The notes under the pieces were generated by a model. It was not told the origin of the DNA. It saw nothing but the letters and a program-made list of their open reading frames with translations, and searched no databases. DNA of 64,000 bases, taken from positions 50,313,033 through 50,377,032 of the forward strand of contig OU015500.1 in NCBI GenBank assembly GCA_907164885.2. Direction: 5' to 3'. Shown in pieces: positions 45,638-56,933 of the stretch (the first letter of the stretch is position 1; the number at the start of each line of letters is the position of its first letter). The position numbers were made by a program, and so were the translations under genes. This DNA comes from Dolomedes plantarius. Its lineage: Eukaryota; Arthropoda; Arachnida; Araneae; Dolomedidae.

Positions 45638-46114
45638 TTATTTTATGTATTTATGTGTTTTTAAGATCCCGTGTGCGCCTACGTGTTTATTAAAGCCAGC
45701 AGTAAGTTTGTTTTCCAGTTTATTAAATTTTCTACATCTGTTCCATATTTTGTTTACATTTCGCACTTTAAGCCTAACATGTCTGCAGAATTTTCTTTTA
45801 ATTCCCTGCAGATTTTTCTGCAGGGGATTTTCTTTTAACATTAAACAACGTACCTTTGCAATAGTCGAAGATGTCCGTTTTCGCCTTGAATACTTGTTTG
45901 GAATTTTTGTGCCACTTGAGGCTCCAGTTTGACGTTTTTTTCCTTTCTTGTTGACGATATTACCTATCGACGCTTTAGATATCACAAAACCATGACTCTC
46001 ACATCGTTTTTGGATAACGGAGTATGTATATTTCTCTTCGGAAAGAGAATATATGTAGCCTTCGAGCCACTGCTTTGTTAAAAACGCCAATTTGAATACA
46101 AACAAAACTTTCAA
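45638..46114 (-). pseudogene. Transposase helix-turn-helix fragment (Tc1/mariner-like)
   Basis: The 158-codon minus frame has YSVIQKRCESHGFVISKASI, GNIVNKKGKKRQTG, KVRCLMLKENPLQKNLQG and KVRNVNKIWNRCRKFNKLEN. The pattern 'I-K-C---GF-IS--S--NIVNKKGKKRQ...V--L---ENP-Q' resembles the paired helix-turn-helix N-terminus of a Tc1/mariner-type transposase found in arthropods, ending before the catalytic domain. The later part appears frame-shifted and is diverged. No DDE motifs are present downstream. Assignment is by pattern only. Confidence 0.4.
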
Positions 46115-46205
46115 GCCCTAGACGATAATTTTGACTTTTAAAAACATAGTACAATTGCAATTATTTCTTTTGCAGCAAACGAATTTTTATTACCGCTTAC
46201 CAAAA

Positions 46206-46468
46206 TCGTCTAAAAAATGTGCGAACAGCCTCTGTATTAACATAGAGCTTCATCGATTTGTCAATTGTGCCGTAATGTCATTCAATATATTCATAGATGG
46301 CTTCAGTTCATAGATGGCTCCATGGCGCATTTTCAAAGATTTTATAGAGTCGAGTACCATTTGGGAAGTTGGCGGGCGATCTGGCTTTTTCCTACTCAGA
46401 GACAGATTTGCATTCTTGGTAAGTTTTGCAACTTTTTTCGACTCTTCAGGCACCTTAGGTTTTGCCAT
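46206..46468 (-). pseudogene. Linker histone H1-like fragment
   Basis: Minus frame: MAKPKVPEESKKVAKLTKNA, then KKPDRPPTSQMVLDSIKSLK and MRHGA. The segment P-(P/T)SQMV--SIKSLK-R-G is the start of the H1/H5 globular (winged-helix) domain, with a preceding Lys/Ser-rich tail as in H1. A ~20-base tandem duplication (GCCATCTATGAA twice, 46307-46337) then shifts the frame; the other phase reads EAIYEYIE-stop-HYGTIDK, which would be the second helix (QAI-KYI in H1). The full domain (~75 residues) and basic C-terminal tail are absent. It is most likely a retro-copied or captured histone remnant. Confidence 0.5.
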
Positions 46469-46572
46469 TGCTTGTCTCTTGGTTCAGTTTCAATAAAGGC
46501 TTATCCTTACAGATAACTGAAAGCTAATTGATGTTTATTTTTTAATGACGGTGGATATACGGATGAAAGAAA

Positions 46573-47201
46573 GGTACAGATGTGTTAGACGCACCTCATT
46601 GCCAAGTTGGCGATTTTTTGAAATTTGGCGATTTTTTTAATTTTGACGATTTCGTGAAGTTTGGCGATTTTGTGTTTGGTGTGGCAGCCACCTAACAAAT
46701 TTCTCATTAATTTTAAGGTTTTAGTTTTTGTATTTATGCAGCCGTTTTTAGATATATATTTTTAATACGTTTTTAGATACTTTTGTATATGTTTTAAAGT
46801 AGCGGTTGGGCATTTCTCTTTTGGTTTTGAATTTTAATACAGCCGTTTTTAGATATATTTGCGTATGTTTTAAATAAGTGGTTGAGCATTTCTGTTTAGG
46901 TTTTGAATTTTAATACAGCCGTTTTTAGATATATTCGTGTATGTTTTAAAGTAGCTGTTGTGGTTTTGTGACATGTTTTTGAAAGTTTATTATTGTCATT
47001 GGTAAGTTTGTTTTGAATTTATTTTTATATTTGAGTTGTTATTGATATTTTGTGTATATTTGTTATTTTAAGTGTAAAATGTCCGCGTAGGCCTGTTTTG
47101 GCGTCAAGTTGGCGACAAAATTTGTTTGACGAGTATTTGGCGTCCAAAAAATTTTGTCGCCAAATTGTCGCCAAGGGAGGTGCGTGTAATACATCTGTTC
47201 C
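46573..47201. mobile_element. Merlin-type MITE with perfect 8-bp TSD
   Basis: Termini are GGTACAGATGTGTTAGACGC (left) and the reverse complement of GGAACAGATGTATTACACGC (right). GAAAGAAA flanks both sides (46565-46572 and 47202-47209). The subterminal regions are GGCGA/TCGCC-rich in inverted orientation. An 8-9-bp duplication and the shared terminus with a Merlin ORF-bearing copy (45141) support Merlin. No ORF of its own beyond repeat-derived frames; 629 bp. The interior has three diverged tandem copies of ACAGCCGTTTTTAGATATAT (about 46738-46930). Confidence 0.8.
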
Positions 47202-47209
47202 GAAAGAAA

Positions 47210-47830
47210 TTTATGTAAAAATAACAAATGCACGTAAAAATAACAAATGCAATGTTATTGTGCTGACAAATTAAGTATAGGGAATCAAATTAAAGAAAAT
47301 ATCCACAGTGGGAAGTTTTAAATAAGTAAAGATGCCGTGTTGCCAAAATAAATTCTGTTGTAATAGATGTGCGATATAAACAAGGGGCATATTCATAATA
47401 AACGCCTTTAGAGTTTGACGTCATATGTTTTTCGGTTTTAAAGTGCATTTTCTGTGCCTCTCAAACTAAACCTAAACAGCTACGTAACCATCCTAATCAA
47501 ATAAATTCTCATTTTTCCCGGACGCTTATTGACTTAAATAATAACAATTATTATTATTATAATTATTAATTATAATATTGGATGAATATAATCTTGTTTT
47601 ATCATATTACTTTTGTAATGGATTAGGGGCGTCTGACACTACGGTTGCAACCACACAATGGTAAATGGTAAATACTTATTGGTAAATGGTATTCTGATTC
47701 TGTAAAAACCCTTTGCTGCTGCGCAATTACCATCAATTAACTGTCCTTAAAACAAAGCAAAAATCGAATGTTGCTAGATTTGGAGAGAAAACAGTCCAAA
47801 GGTGGTAAAACGCGAACGGTAGCTAATAAG
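47210..47830. other. Spacer without recognised feature
   Basis: AT-rich. Short GGTAAATGGTAAATACTTA-type duplications occur at 47658-47686. No gene. Confidence 0.45.
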
Positions 47831-48397
47831 AAATAATTACAAGATAAAAAGACTTTTTATATACCATGTTTTTAAATTTTCTATTTAAAAAAAAAAAAGA
47901 AATGTAATTTACATGCAGCTTCTTCATGAGCTGCAAACGAATTCGCATCTTCCATAGTTAATTATGGATTTCAAAATTATAAATTATAATCTATAATTTG
48001 AAGGAAAAAAAATCAATGAATTTCGCATAGAAAATATCGCAAATAGCATGTGGGCATAAATAAAAATTATCCCATTGTAATGAAAATGTAATACGCTTGG
48101 TTCACGATTACGTTAATAGATGGCGCCTGTAGCGCAGTTACTTTTGGTTCTAGACGCTACTCGTATTTGTACGTAATGGATTTTAAAATATGGAATAAAG
48201 ATGGCTAAAAGTATAATAATGGATTGTAATCGTGTTCTGAGCTATTCTAAAAGTTTCAAATGCCTAGCTAGTCGGGAAGTTAGTTAAAAATCGATTGCAA
48301 AATTTGTACCAGACAAACACATCCACAAACACACAAACACAAACACACAAACGCACACACAAACAAGAAAGCAAGTTAATAAAAGCATGGTAAAAAT
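47831..48397 (+). repeat. Interspersed repeat family B, copy 1
   Basis: Shares with 51827-52270 the segments AATAATTACAAGATAAAAAG, TTTTTATATACC, AAAGATGGCTAAAAGTAT, GTTCTGAGCTATTCTAAAAG, TTTCAAATG.CTAGCTAGTC and AGTTAGTTAAAAATCGATT. It ends in a CA-rich microsatellite and CAAGAAAGC.AGTTAATAAAA. The 3' microsatellite end suggests a SINE or short LINE tail, but the class is not known. Confidence 0.6.
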
Positions 48398-51062
48398 CAC
48401 CTTAAAATCCTAATGCCTGGAAAGTTTCCTTTTCTCAGTATACCATTAATTTTGTATCAAAAATGTTACATCAGATGATAGAAAGAAGAATTTTAACTTT
48501 CGATAGTTTGTTTATTAAAAAAAAAAAGCATCTTAACCTTTGGAAATAACCAGAGTTGTCCTTGTTCAGCTGAAATGAATTATTTCTGAAAGTAACGAGA
48601 AGGAATTAATACTGGCTATCAAAGAATCAATAAATGAATTAATCGAAATATTAAGATATATGAAAATAATCCTTCATTGCAGTGAAATTCAAAAATAAAC
48701 TTGATACCTTCATAACGTTGTTGGTTACACAACGAATTACATACAGTAAAGTTTTTCTTTTTTTAAAATTTTTAATTCGATGTACAAATATTTATATAAT
48801 TAATTTTCTCTGAATTCTTTTCATTAAAAAACTTATTACTCGTGAAATTAGCCCGTCAATTAAAATGCTGGCAAAAATTAAGCGAGTTTGTGGCAATATT
48901 TGTACGTTACACACCGAAAGGATACATGGCATACAGATGTATGTTTTACATTTCTGTAACAAGATTGATTACAAATTACTTTTATGTGCTGGGTTTAGAA
49001 AAGCTTCGGTACGGTATGCTTCCGTATACATTGGTTTCATTATCTGTTTTCACGCCTTGAAATTAAGAGTAAAAATTTAAATCAAAAATGTTAACAACGC
49101 AGTTATTTTTCATGATTATGGTTTTAATAGATTTATGGGAGATATTTTCAAAAGTTGCTGTGAACAAAGCCATTACGTACAGTCATATATATGTGTATAT
49201 CACGAATGCGTGCCCTAGCACACGCACACACGCACATTTATATTATGCCAAAAAATATTTTAATTCCTTACCGCTTTTTAATGTACCACTCGGGACTTGT
49301 AAATTACTATTTTATTAATACATTTCCTCTTTTAATTTTTATATCAGACTTAAAGAGTTATAAATTATTTATACGAATGGCTTAGGGAGTTTTTAACTAC
49401 CATACAAGTGGATAAACAGCCAAATTAAAAAGCGGGATTAATTTTAGTAATTTGATAAATGAAATATTTATAATGAAACAAATTTAGATTTCAAGTTAAG
49501 AATGAATACAAAAATAGTGGTATCTCAGTTGATTAATTCTGGTGCCATTATTAAGGGTGGAACGCTAAAACCTATTTTCAGATATCAAACCCACCAGTCC
49601 ATAAGTAATAAATAAAAAAAATTGATCTGTACTATCAAGTTGTTTTCAATAATAACAGTAGATGGCAGCACTAAAGAGTTTGCACCAAAAATTTTCATTA
49701 CTTACTGCTACAGCTTATCAACAATTATAAGACAAAAATTATCATTTCATGAAGTTTATTCAGATGATATTTGAGGGAAACTGCAAAATGCATCAAGAAA
49801 TATATTACTTTTTTCCCTTTGAGCAGTCCCTTTTTAAAATCATTTGTATTTATAAAAGAAAAAGTAACAATCCTACATATCCTGCGAAGAATTCAATAAA
49901 AGAGAGTTTTTCATGTGCAGATATTGCCTGTCATAGTATCCTTATATTTGTTGTTGCGAAGCTGTAAGTGTTGCTATAAGCCAAATAATTCGAGAGGCGT
50001 CTGTTTCTCCAGTCATCTGCTTCCATTGTAAAATCAACGAATTGGAAATTGGGTAAAATATTCAAAAAGGCGTTCAAGATATATGATTTTAAAGAAATTT
50101 TATTGATTATTAAAAATATATGTGGTTTAAAGAAGTACAATTTAGTATATATTTTTCCTGATAATAAGATTTTTTTTAATCGCAAAGAGTTTAACTCATA
50201 GAAAAGATATAAAGTTCAAATTTAATTTTATATTTGTTAAACATATTGTAAATGCTTAGAATTATACAAAAAGTTTTATTAATTTTAATTTTAATCAAAA
50301 AAGTAAATATTAAAATTCATAATGTTTGCATCTCATATGACAATCGAAAATTTTTCTGAAAAACAAGAGTTAATTCTAAAATTAAGTTTGTGTTTCGGGC
50401 CATAGATGGCAGCACTAAAGGAACAGTAAAGCAGTACGTTGAGTGAAAAGGTCATCTTTATAAAATATTTCCAAACCAAAGAAATAAAATCAGTCAATAA
50501 AAACAAAGCATCATTACATTTAAATCCATGTTAATCAATCTGCTTTTTTATTTTTCTTTATCGTTAAACTAAAACTGAGTAAATAATGAAATATGAATTT
50601 TACTGAAATTTTGCGGAAATAATAAATGTATCACCTTTTCATTTCATCGTAATAGCTTGCCATTGTCAGAATAATTTCATGAGAAGAAATATGATATAGC
50701 CTCAGCATAAACGTGTTTTACGTTTTATGGGAATTTTGCATGACCAGTAAGAAAAGAATTTGAGATAACATGGAATAAAAGAGTTTATTTTTGCTTCCAC
50801 GTACGAATGATTACTGCACAATAGAACATTTTATGCCGTTTCCTTCTTCATACAATTCATTGTAAATCTTTTAATTAATTTTCTCAATTCTTACCTAATA
50901 CTATAACATCTTAAAGTAGGAAATGTAAAATTATGCATTTACAATTCGTTCATCTAACCAACACCTTCGAAATTCTATCGACACCTCCGAATTGCGAATA
51001 TTTAGGATATTTTTGTTTCCACTAACAAATAACCAACTTTTTTGCGTGTTATATTTTCATAT
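48398..51062. other. AT-rich stretch, no gene recognised
   Basis: No supported gene. The frames at 48842-49385 and 49749-50185 are short, Leu/Ile/Phe/Tyr-rich and without motifs. Two TAGATGGCAGCACTAAAG motifs (about 49660 and 50404) may be fragments of repeat family B. Confidence 0.45.
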
Positions 51063-51270
51063 TTACAACGACATCATTTTCCGTAACTTCGTCACTGCAG
51101 AGAACCCGTTTCCACTGATCAACGGTCCACTTTCGACGTGCTTTGCACTACATTAACCGAGCAGCGCGGTTGGACTTTGTGATCAGCTTATTAGGCGGCA
51201 GCATGACCATGAAAACCAAGTAGATGTGCTTCCTTACGGATGATATTCATCGGGTGCCCAAACACTTATT
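51063..51270 (-). pseudogene. Tc1-like transposase fragment
   Basis: Minus-strand frames give AHLLGFHGHAAA, then in another phase ITKSNRAARLM, a stop, and CKARRKWTVDQWKRVLCSDE (51085-51150). Tc1 transposases have '-LHELGF-GRAA--KP-ITK-NRAARLQW--AR--WT---WKRVLWSDE', where the final Asp is the first catalytic residue. The rest of the catalytic domain and the helix-turn-helix were not found. Two frameshifts and a stop show it is dead. Confidence 0.65.
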
Positions 51271-51660
51271 GGTAGACAGTGTATTACGGTTCGTTTTGTA
51301 GAGACGTTTAGTTAGTCGAACGGGTGATTGGGTTGGGATTTTTAATTTTTGCTCTGGTTAATCTAACTTTTGCCCGAACCATAGAATTCTGGCGTCACGA
51401 ACCACCCTTCCACACTGAAGACAAGATGTTGACTGAAGCATGTGTAGACTCACACTACCCAAGGTCGAAGGGTGGGAGGACCACGCGTTGAATAAAGAAA
51501 CCATAGCTACCTGAGAGGCAGCTGTTCCCATCGAAGAGTGAAATTGAAGGACTTGGATAACTATTGCTGGAAACAGATGGAAGAAACCCCTTGCGGAAGC
51601 CAGGGCCCACATGGGCCCTATGAGCCCTATTGCCAGCGATTATGAGGATGATGATAAAAA
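51271..51660 (+). repeat. Possible non-LTR retrotransposon 3' tail
   Basis: A less AT-rich block ends TGCCAGCGATTATGAGGATG followed by ATGATAAAAAAAT, like the short tandem/poly-A ends of arthropod non-LTR elements. The plus frame near the end (NRWKKPLAEARAHMGP) vaguely resembles the last residues of a LINE ORF2. Evidence is weak, and the 84-codon minus frame has no motif. Confidence 0.25.
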
Positions 51661-51826
51661 AATTATAACTTAAGATTTATATTTTAATTCACTTGGTTTT
51701 ATGTGAAAAAAAGAAGAAAAAGAAATCAATAATATACCATTACTTTAGTTTTGAAACGTTTTGGCAAGAATAAAATATTATTTGATTTTTTACCAAAAAG
51801 CTGAAAATTTTGATAAATTTATAACA

Positions 51827-52203
51827 AAATAATTACAAGATAAAAAGAACTTTTTATATACCACGTTTTAAAATTTTCTGTTGAATCATACAAATTTGAC
51901 AATTCTATGTATTAATAAATACTTTTTTCAAACTTTTTTGATGAATTATCATCAACTTCAATGAAAACGAAGTTAATTGGAAGTTAACTTGCGATTAACT
52001 TTTCGTTCCCGTCCCGGCCTATAGATGGCTGCACCAGTCTACAAAACAAAATTAACTGAAAATGGATTCAAAACTGCTTAAAGATGGCTAAAAGTATTAC
52101 AATAATGCATTTTCATCATGTTCTGAGCTATTCTAAAAGTTTCAAATGTCTAGCTAGTCGGGGAGTTAGTTAAAAATCGATTTCAAGATTTGTACTGGAC
52201 AAA

Positions 52204-52239
<36 letters not shown>

Positions 52240-52270
52240 AGAAAGCGAGTTAATAAAAACATGGTAATAA
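51827..52270 (+). repeat. Interspersed repeat family B, copy 2
   Basis: Second copy of the 47831-48397 repeat. It ends in a pure (CA)n tract at about 52204-52232. An ATAGATGGC(T/A)GCAC motif just upstream of the shared block also appears at about 49659 and 50402, hinting at further degenerate copies. Confidence 0.6.
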
Positions 52271-53159
52271 CTTTTTTCCATCTCGGTATTTTTTTTCAAT
52301 GTACAGATCTATTTTCGATCATTAAATAGAGTAATAAAATTGGTTGGTAATGAAAATTGGGTATCAAACGTAGTCAGTTATCGTCGGCAAAACAAACTAA
52401 AAATAAAACTAAATCTCGCAAAGCTTTTATGAATGAGATTTACTTCAGCTCCACATAATTACAAATTTAAAAAAAATAATTTTTCTATGGAAATTGTTTA
52501 TTTCCATTTCAGATGATTTATTTTTATATTGGCAGATTTTTGTAATTCATTTTCTTCGGGGAAAGGATTGAGAAAAAATGATTAAAATAATGTAATCTCA
52601 CCTGTAATTGACCAAGTTTAAAACCGGGTTTAATAGAGCAATATTTAAGAAAATTAAACACCAGTAGATCGTTTAATTTTATGGCATATCCATCATTAAG
52701 TTAAGACTGCAATGATAGATGGATTTATTCTACATTTCATTTCTTCCTCATGTTGTCTAAAAAAGAGCAAACTTATATTTACAACCTTGTGTTTCAACAA
52801 AATATTTATAAAATATTTATGACTCAGAATACCTAGGTACTTAAAATACGTAAGATTTTTATTTTGGAAAATAAACTAAATATGCATGGTAATACGTTGA
52901 GCTATTTTATCATGGCAGGACAGCATATGAGCACTTTATTACGTGTGATAACCTTGTTAACTCTTTATTACGTGTGATAAGTTGCTGATAATGTTAACAC
53001 AGAAATATTTGATTAAAAGAAATACGGGTAAAAATTCTCCAATCGTATTCATCTAAATTTCATCAATTATTGATAACATCGTTTGACACATCCGATTCAA
53101 AAAGCGTCATCAATATTTCAACCAAAAGCACAATGTTTATTATCATTTTAATATATATA
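52271..53159. other. AT-rich spacer
   Basis: No gene or element boundary recognised. The sequence CTTTATTACGTGTGATAA is duplicated at 52936 and 52968. Confidence 0.45.
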
Positions 53160-53161
53160 TA

Positions 53162-53331
53162 CAGTGGAATCTCGATCGATCGTTATCGGATCCATCGTTT
53201 TTCCGTATGTGTCGTTCATTTTATCCAGTCCCAACGATCATATTGCTTTGTTATGTTTCCGCATCTATCGTTTTCCCGCCTTTATCGTTCATTTCAATCG
53301 GTCCCTTGAAAAACGATAGATCGAGATTCCA

Positions 53332-53334
<3 letters not shown>
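53162..53334. mobile_element. pogo/Tigger-type MITE, 173 bp
   Basis: Termini CAGTGGAATCTCGATCGATC and the reverse complement (GATCGAGATTCCACTG) are flanked by TA duplications (53160-53161 and 53335-53336). Subterminal ATCGTTTTTC and TATCGTTTTCCCGCC repeats resemble the interior of Tigger/pogo MITEs. A pogo transposase pseudogene is present at 18300-19756, but its ends do not obviously match these. Confidence 0.8.

Positions 53335-53382
<48 letters not shown>
53335..53382. repeat. (TA)n microsatellite at MITE end
   Basis: Pure TA run starting at the right-hand TA duplication of the MITE. TA repeats also precede its left end, so the MITE either landed in the microsatellite or its target site seeded the expansion. 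Confidence 0.9.
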
Positions 53383-53387
<5 letters not shown>

Positions 53388-54006
53388 CAATAACATTTCA
53401 CTTTCCTTAAACAAAACGCCTATTCGAAATTCTTCCATACTATCTCAATAAAGTATCGCCCTTTAATCCAAAGTCTGATCTAGAGATAACCAAAGTAACC
53501 GATTATACTTTCCCCTAGTACACGTGTAGAGAGAAAATGCTTACAAAATAGGGTCATGCAACTCTTTCTCGAATGTTACATCAGATCACCTCATATGATG
53601 TGCTTGGTCAGATGTTTTCCACTGGCCAATTAAAAGTTTAGCGTGCCTGTTTTTCGCACGAGATTGGGTGTCCTTTTTAGCTTTTCTGTGTCTGTCCTAC
53701 TAACATGTAGTTTTAGCGCTCTGCGTCCCTTTGTCTTCGGATAATCCAGCAGGTTCTAGACTTATAATTTTCTTGTTTGTAATATGAAGGTTCCTAATAA
53801 GTATAAATGTCCTCATCATATTTGTGTGCGCTGTATCCCGTCACCGTTTTTTCCGTCACCAAATTTTCCAAAATAAAGACCAAAGTAGAAAAAATGTCGC
53901 TGACTCCTCGTCACTCTGGATATGACCCAAATGTGCCGGCCTCCCCTGTGTCACGACTACTACAAGACTCTCTGGGATACCACGAGTTCATCATTACTCC
54001 GTGAAA

Positions 54007-54063
<57 letters not shown>

Positions 54064-55129
54064 AACACACACTTAGAAATTCTCGTACAACTAACCGCAA
54101 AGACGGGATTTGCAAAATTATAGCTTTTAATTGTTATTGAAAATATTTCTAATAAATATAAAGACTTATTGTAATTTGTTTTAACTTTATATATTTTTAT
54201 GGCAGAAACTAAGCCTTATGAACTTTTATAATTGGCCAAGACCAAATATTTTTGAATCAACCAAAAATGTTTTTATGTAAAGCCTTCTGCGAAAAAAGAG
54301 ATAATGAGAAATGATGAGAAATATCTAACTATACTTTTTGGATTACTTACAACATGAATAGACTGAAAAGTTTTACTATTTCCAAATACACCTTTATTTT
54401 AGAGCAATTAGGAAATTAGCTTGAATCCATCTTAACTAAATAAATAGTAGATAGCAAACGAGGAGAATAGCAATCAGTATTTATTTAGATTCATAAATTT
54501 TATTTGGCTGGTAATTTATAATTCAAATTGCGAACCATACTATCCTCTAAATTATAAAAGCGAAAAAAAAAAACATTTGAAAGCAAAGCATATGCGAAAA
54601 TATTTACATAGTGAAAGAAAAATGCGCTAAAGCTAAATATTTTTTACCGAAAATTTTAAAACGCATTACTGATATAAAGGTGTTTCAGTTTTATCAAAAA
54701 TACAATTATTTTCAGAAGTAGATATAGCTTCCAGAAATATCTAAACAGGAAATCTTTAAGGGAAAATTTAAATTATAAATAGACTTAATCTTCTCGGAGA
54801 TATTTATTTCTTTCAATGGATGTATGCATTCGTGTATTTTTTTTTCTGCACTAAATGACAGAAAGTAGAAACGAAACTATTTAAATTTCTGGAGGTGAAT
54901 AAGTTGTGGAAAGCTTGTTGTGTGAAAGTTTTTTTGCCCTAAGGGTATAATAAAAAGATTCATATCGTTATCTGCAGCTGCCAGTGATATTCCGTTAAAA
55001 GTTCTCAGCATTTTTTCTGTCAGAAACATATTTCTTTTTAACATTTTTTCTCTTGTATTTTTTTCCAACACTTCTGTGTGATATATTTGTGGAATTAAAG
55101 ATATAATAGTACCGAATAATACAAACATA
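53383..55129. other. Spacer with one microsatellite and a possible LTR-like block
   Basis: (TA)n(CA)n lies at 54008-54070. The block 53500-54004 is less AT-rich, with a TATAAAT at about 53799 and AATAAAG at 53873, and a short frame MSLTPRHSGYDPNVPASPVS from 53894. It has some features of an LTR plus leader, but no matching second LTR or retroelement gene was found. 54070-55130 has nothing recognisable. Confidence 0.35.
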
Positions 55130-55470
55130 ATACCTATAAAATAATAACATAATTTTAAATATAATAATATAATAATACCAGATAATGCAACTCTAATATT
55201 ACCTATAAAATAATAATATAAAAAAGAAAAATATAAAAATAAGAATATAATAATATAATAATACCAAATAATACAAACATATTAATAGCTATAAAATAAT
55301 AATATAAATTTAAAAATATAATAATATAATAATACCAGATAATACAACCCTAATAAAACCGAAGAAAAGAAAATAATAGAAAAAATACAATAATACTAAA
55401 AAAGTAGTACCACAAAAATAAATATGCATATAAACATACAATAATACCAATAAAATAAATTTAACTATAA
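55130..55470. repeat. Degenerate AATAATACCA / TAATATAAA repeat block
   Basis: Irregular tandem of AATAATACCAGATAATACAA- and TATAAAATAATAATATAAA-type units. The same repeat type resumes on the other side of the Gypsy element (58414-58552) and after the mariner element (59138-59160), so these elements sit within one original AT-rich tract. Confidence 0.75.
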
Positions 55471-56933
55471 AACCGTAGTCAGGAGCGGCAGAAAAGACTG
55501 ATTTTATTTTTTCGATATTTTCATCTTCATCTTTAGCAGGAATGATTAAGTCATCCATGTACAACAATATCTGACCTGATAAAATGAGATCCTTAAAGAC
55601 TGTGTTAACAAATCGCTGAAATACGGAAGGTGATGTACAAAGACCAAAGGGAACTTTAAGAAACTGAAATTGACCTGAATGTGTCACGAAGGAAGTATAA
55701 CGTCGACTGTCTTTATGAACATTAACATGGAAAAATCCATTTTTAAGGTCTAGAGTACTGAAAACACGAGCATTCTGAAGTTTGTCGAGTAAGTCGTCAA
55801 TGAGAGGTAAAGGGTATCGATCTTTACTATATGTTTATTTAATTGTCTATAATCAATGCAAAGTCTTGGGGTTCCGTCTTTCTTTTTAACAAGAACAACC
55901 TGACTCAAGTAGTCTGATGAACAGGGTTCTATAATGCCGTCCTGAATCCAAGTATTAACTTGTTTATCTACAATATCTCTCTCAGTAAATGGTAAACGTC
56001 GGGGTCTGTAGCAGATGGGAGTCGAAGTATCAACTTGTATATGCATTTAAATATTAGTAGTTTGATTTTATGGGGTTTATAATTGGTCACGAGCTGTTGA
56101 ATGGTATTTCTCTGCTGTTTAGTAGCACTAGGGCCTATATCAGGACTAGAATCATCTATTACCAATATATTACTAATAAGAGTAACGTCTTCGTCTATAG
56201 CGTCAAAATCTAAAGGTTTATGAATCGAAAGTCCGTCTTTAGTGATAGTGAATTCAGCCTGTGCAAGTACATTCATGCCAATTATCAAATCTACTGGCAT
56301 AGTATTATCGTCGACAACACAAATATCAGCGGTAAACAATTGACCATCAATAACAATTTGGGATTTGAAAGAACCAAGCGGCTTAATTTTTCCATTGCCA
56401 AAACCCATAAGCAATGTGCTAGAGTTATTAAGAAAAGGGGATCCAATTTTAGTATACGCTCGCTTTAACATAATCGTAGCCATTGAGCCGGTGTCTATTA
56501 ACGCGTTGAAAGAGACATGGTTGAGTGTAACATCCTTGTACATTAAATTTGAAGCAGTTGAATTCAGCGTATTAACATTAGTTTCTCTCTGTGTGTGTAA
56601 ATCAGTTGATTTTGAACAATTTGAGGCGATATCCCCGAAATTTCCACAAGAAATACATTTTGGACCGCGATGTTTGTCTGGACAAAATTTAGATAAAAGG
56701 TTAAAATTAAAACAATTATAGCTCATAATTTGCTTACTCTCAGCATGAGGACGAAATGCTTCTGGTTTCATCTCACGTCTTGGATTTGAAATTTTATGAT
56801 ACACGTCATCAGGTTTACGAGGTATGTAGTTAGAACCGAAATGGTCAGTTGAGGATTTACATCTATTTCTGTCAAAAATCTTTTTCATAAATTTTGAGTT
56901 TCTGTTTGAATTCCGTAAAGTTAGTACAACCAT
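55470..56933 (-). pseudogene. Gypsy zinc knuckle, protease and reverse transcriptase (truncated)
   Basis: Frame 55968-56933 contains the knuckle CISCGNFGDIASNC, in which the usual His of the CCHC box is Asp, and the protease active site ALIDTGSMATIML. Frames 55750-56046 and 55310-55687 contain reverse transcriptase motifs: RRLPFTERDIVDKQVNTWI, VLVKKKDGTPRLCIDYRQLN, FQFLKVPFGLCTSPSVFQRF and LLYMDDLIIPAKDEDENIEK. The catalytic YMDD is at about 55555. The coding sequence ends within the thumb region at about 55470, and the last codons of the 125-codon frame are AT-repeat translation. Confidence 0.8.

Noticed and set aside
51358..51612. 84-codon minus ORF
   Set aside because: No motif. The region resembles a LINE tail on the opposite strand, weakly.
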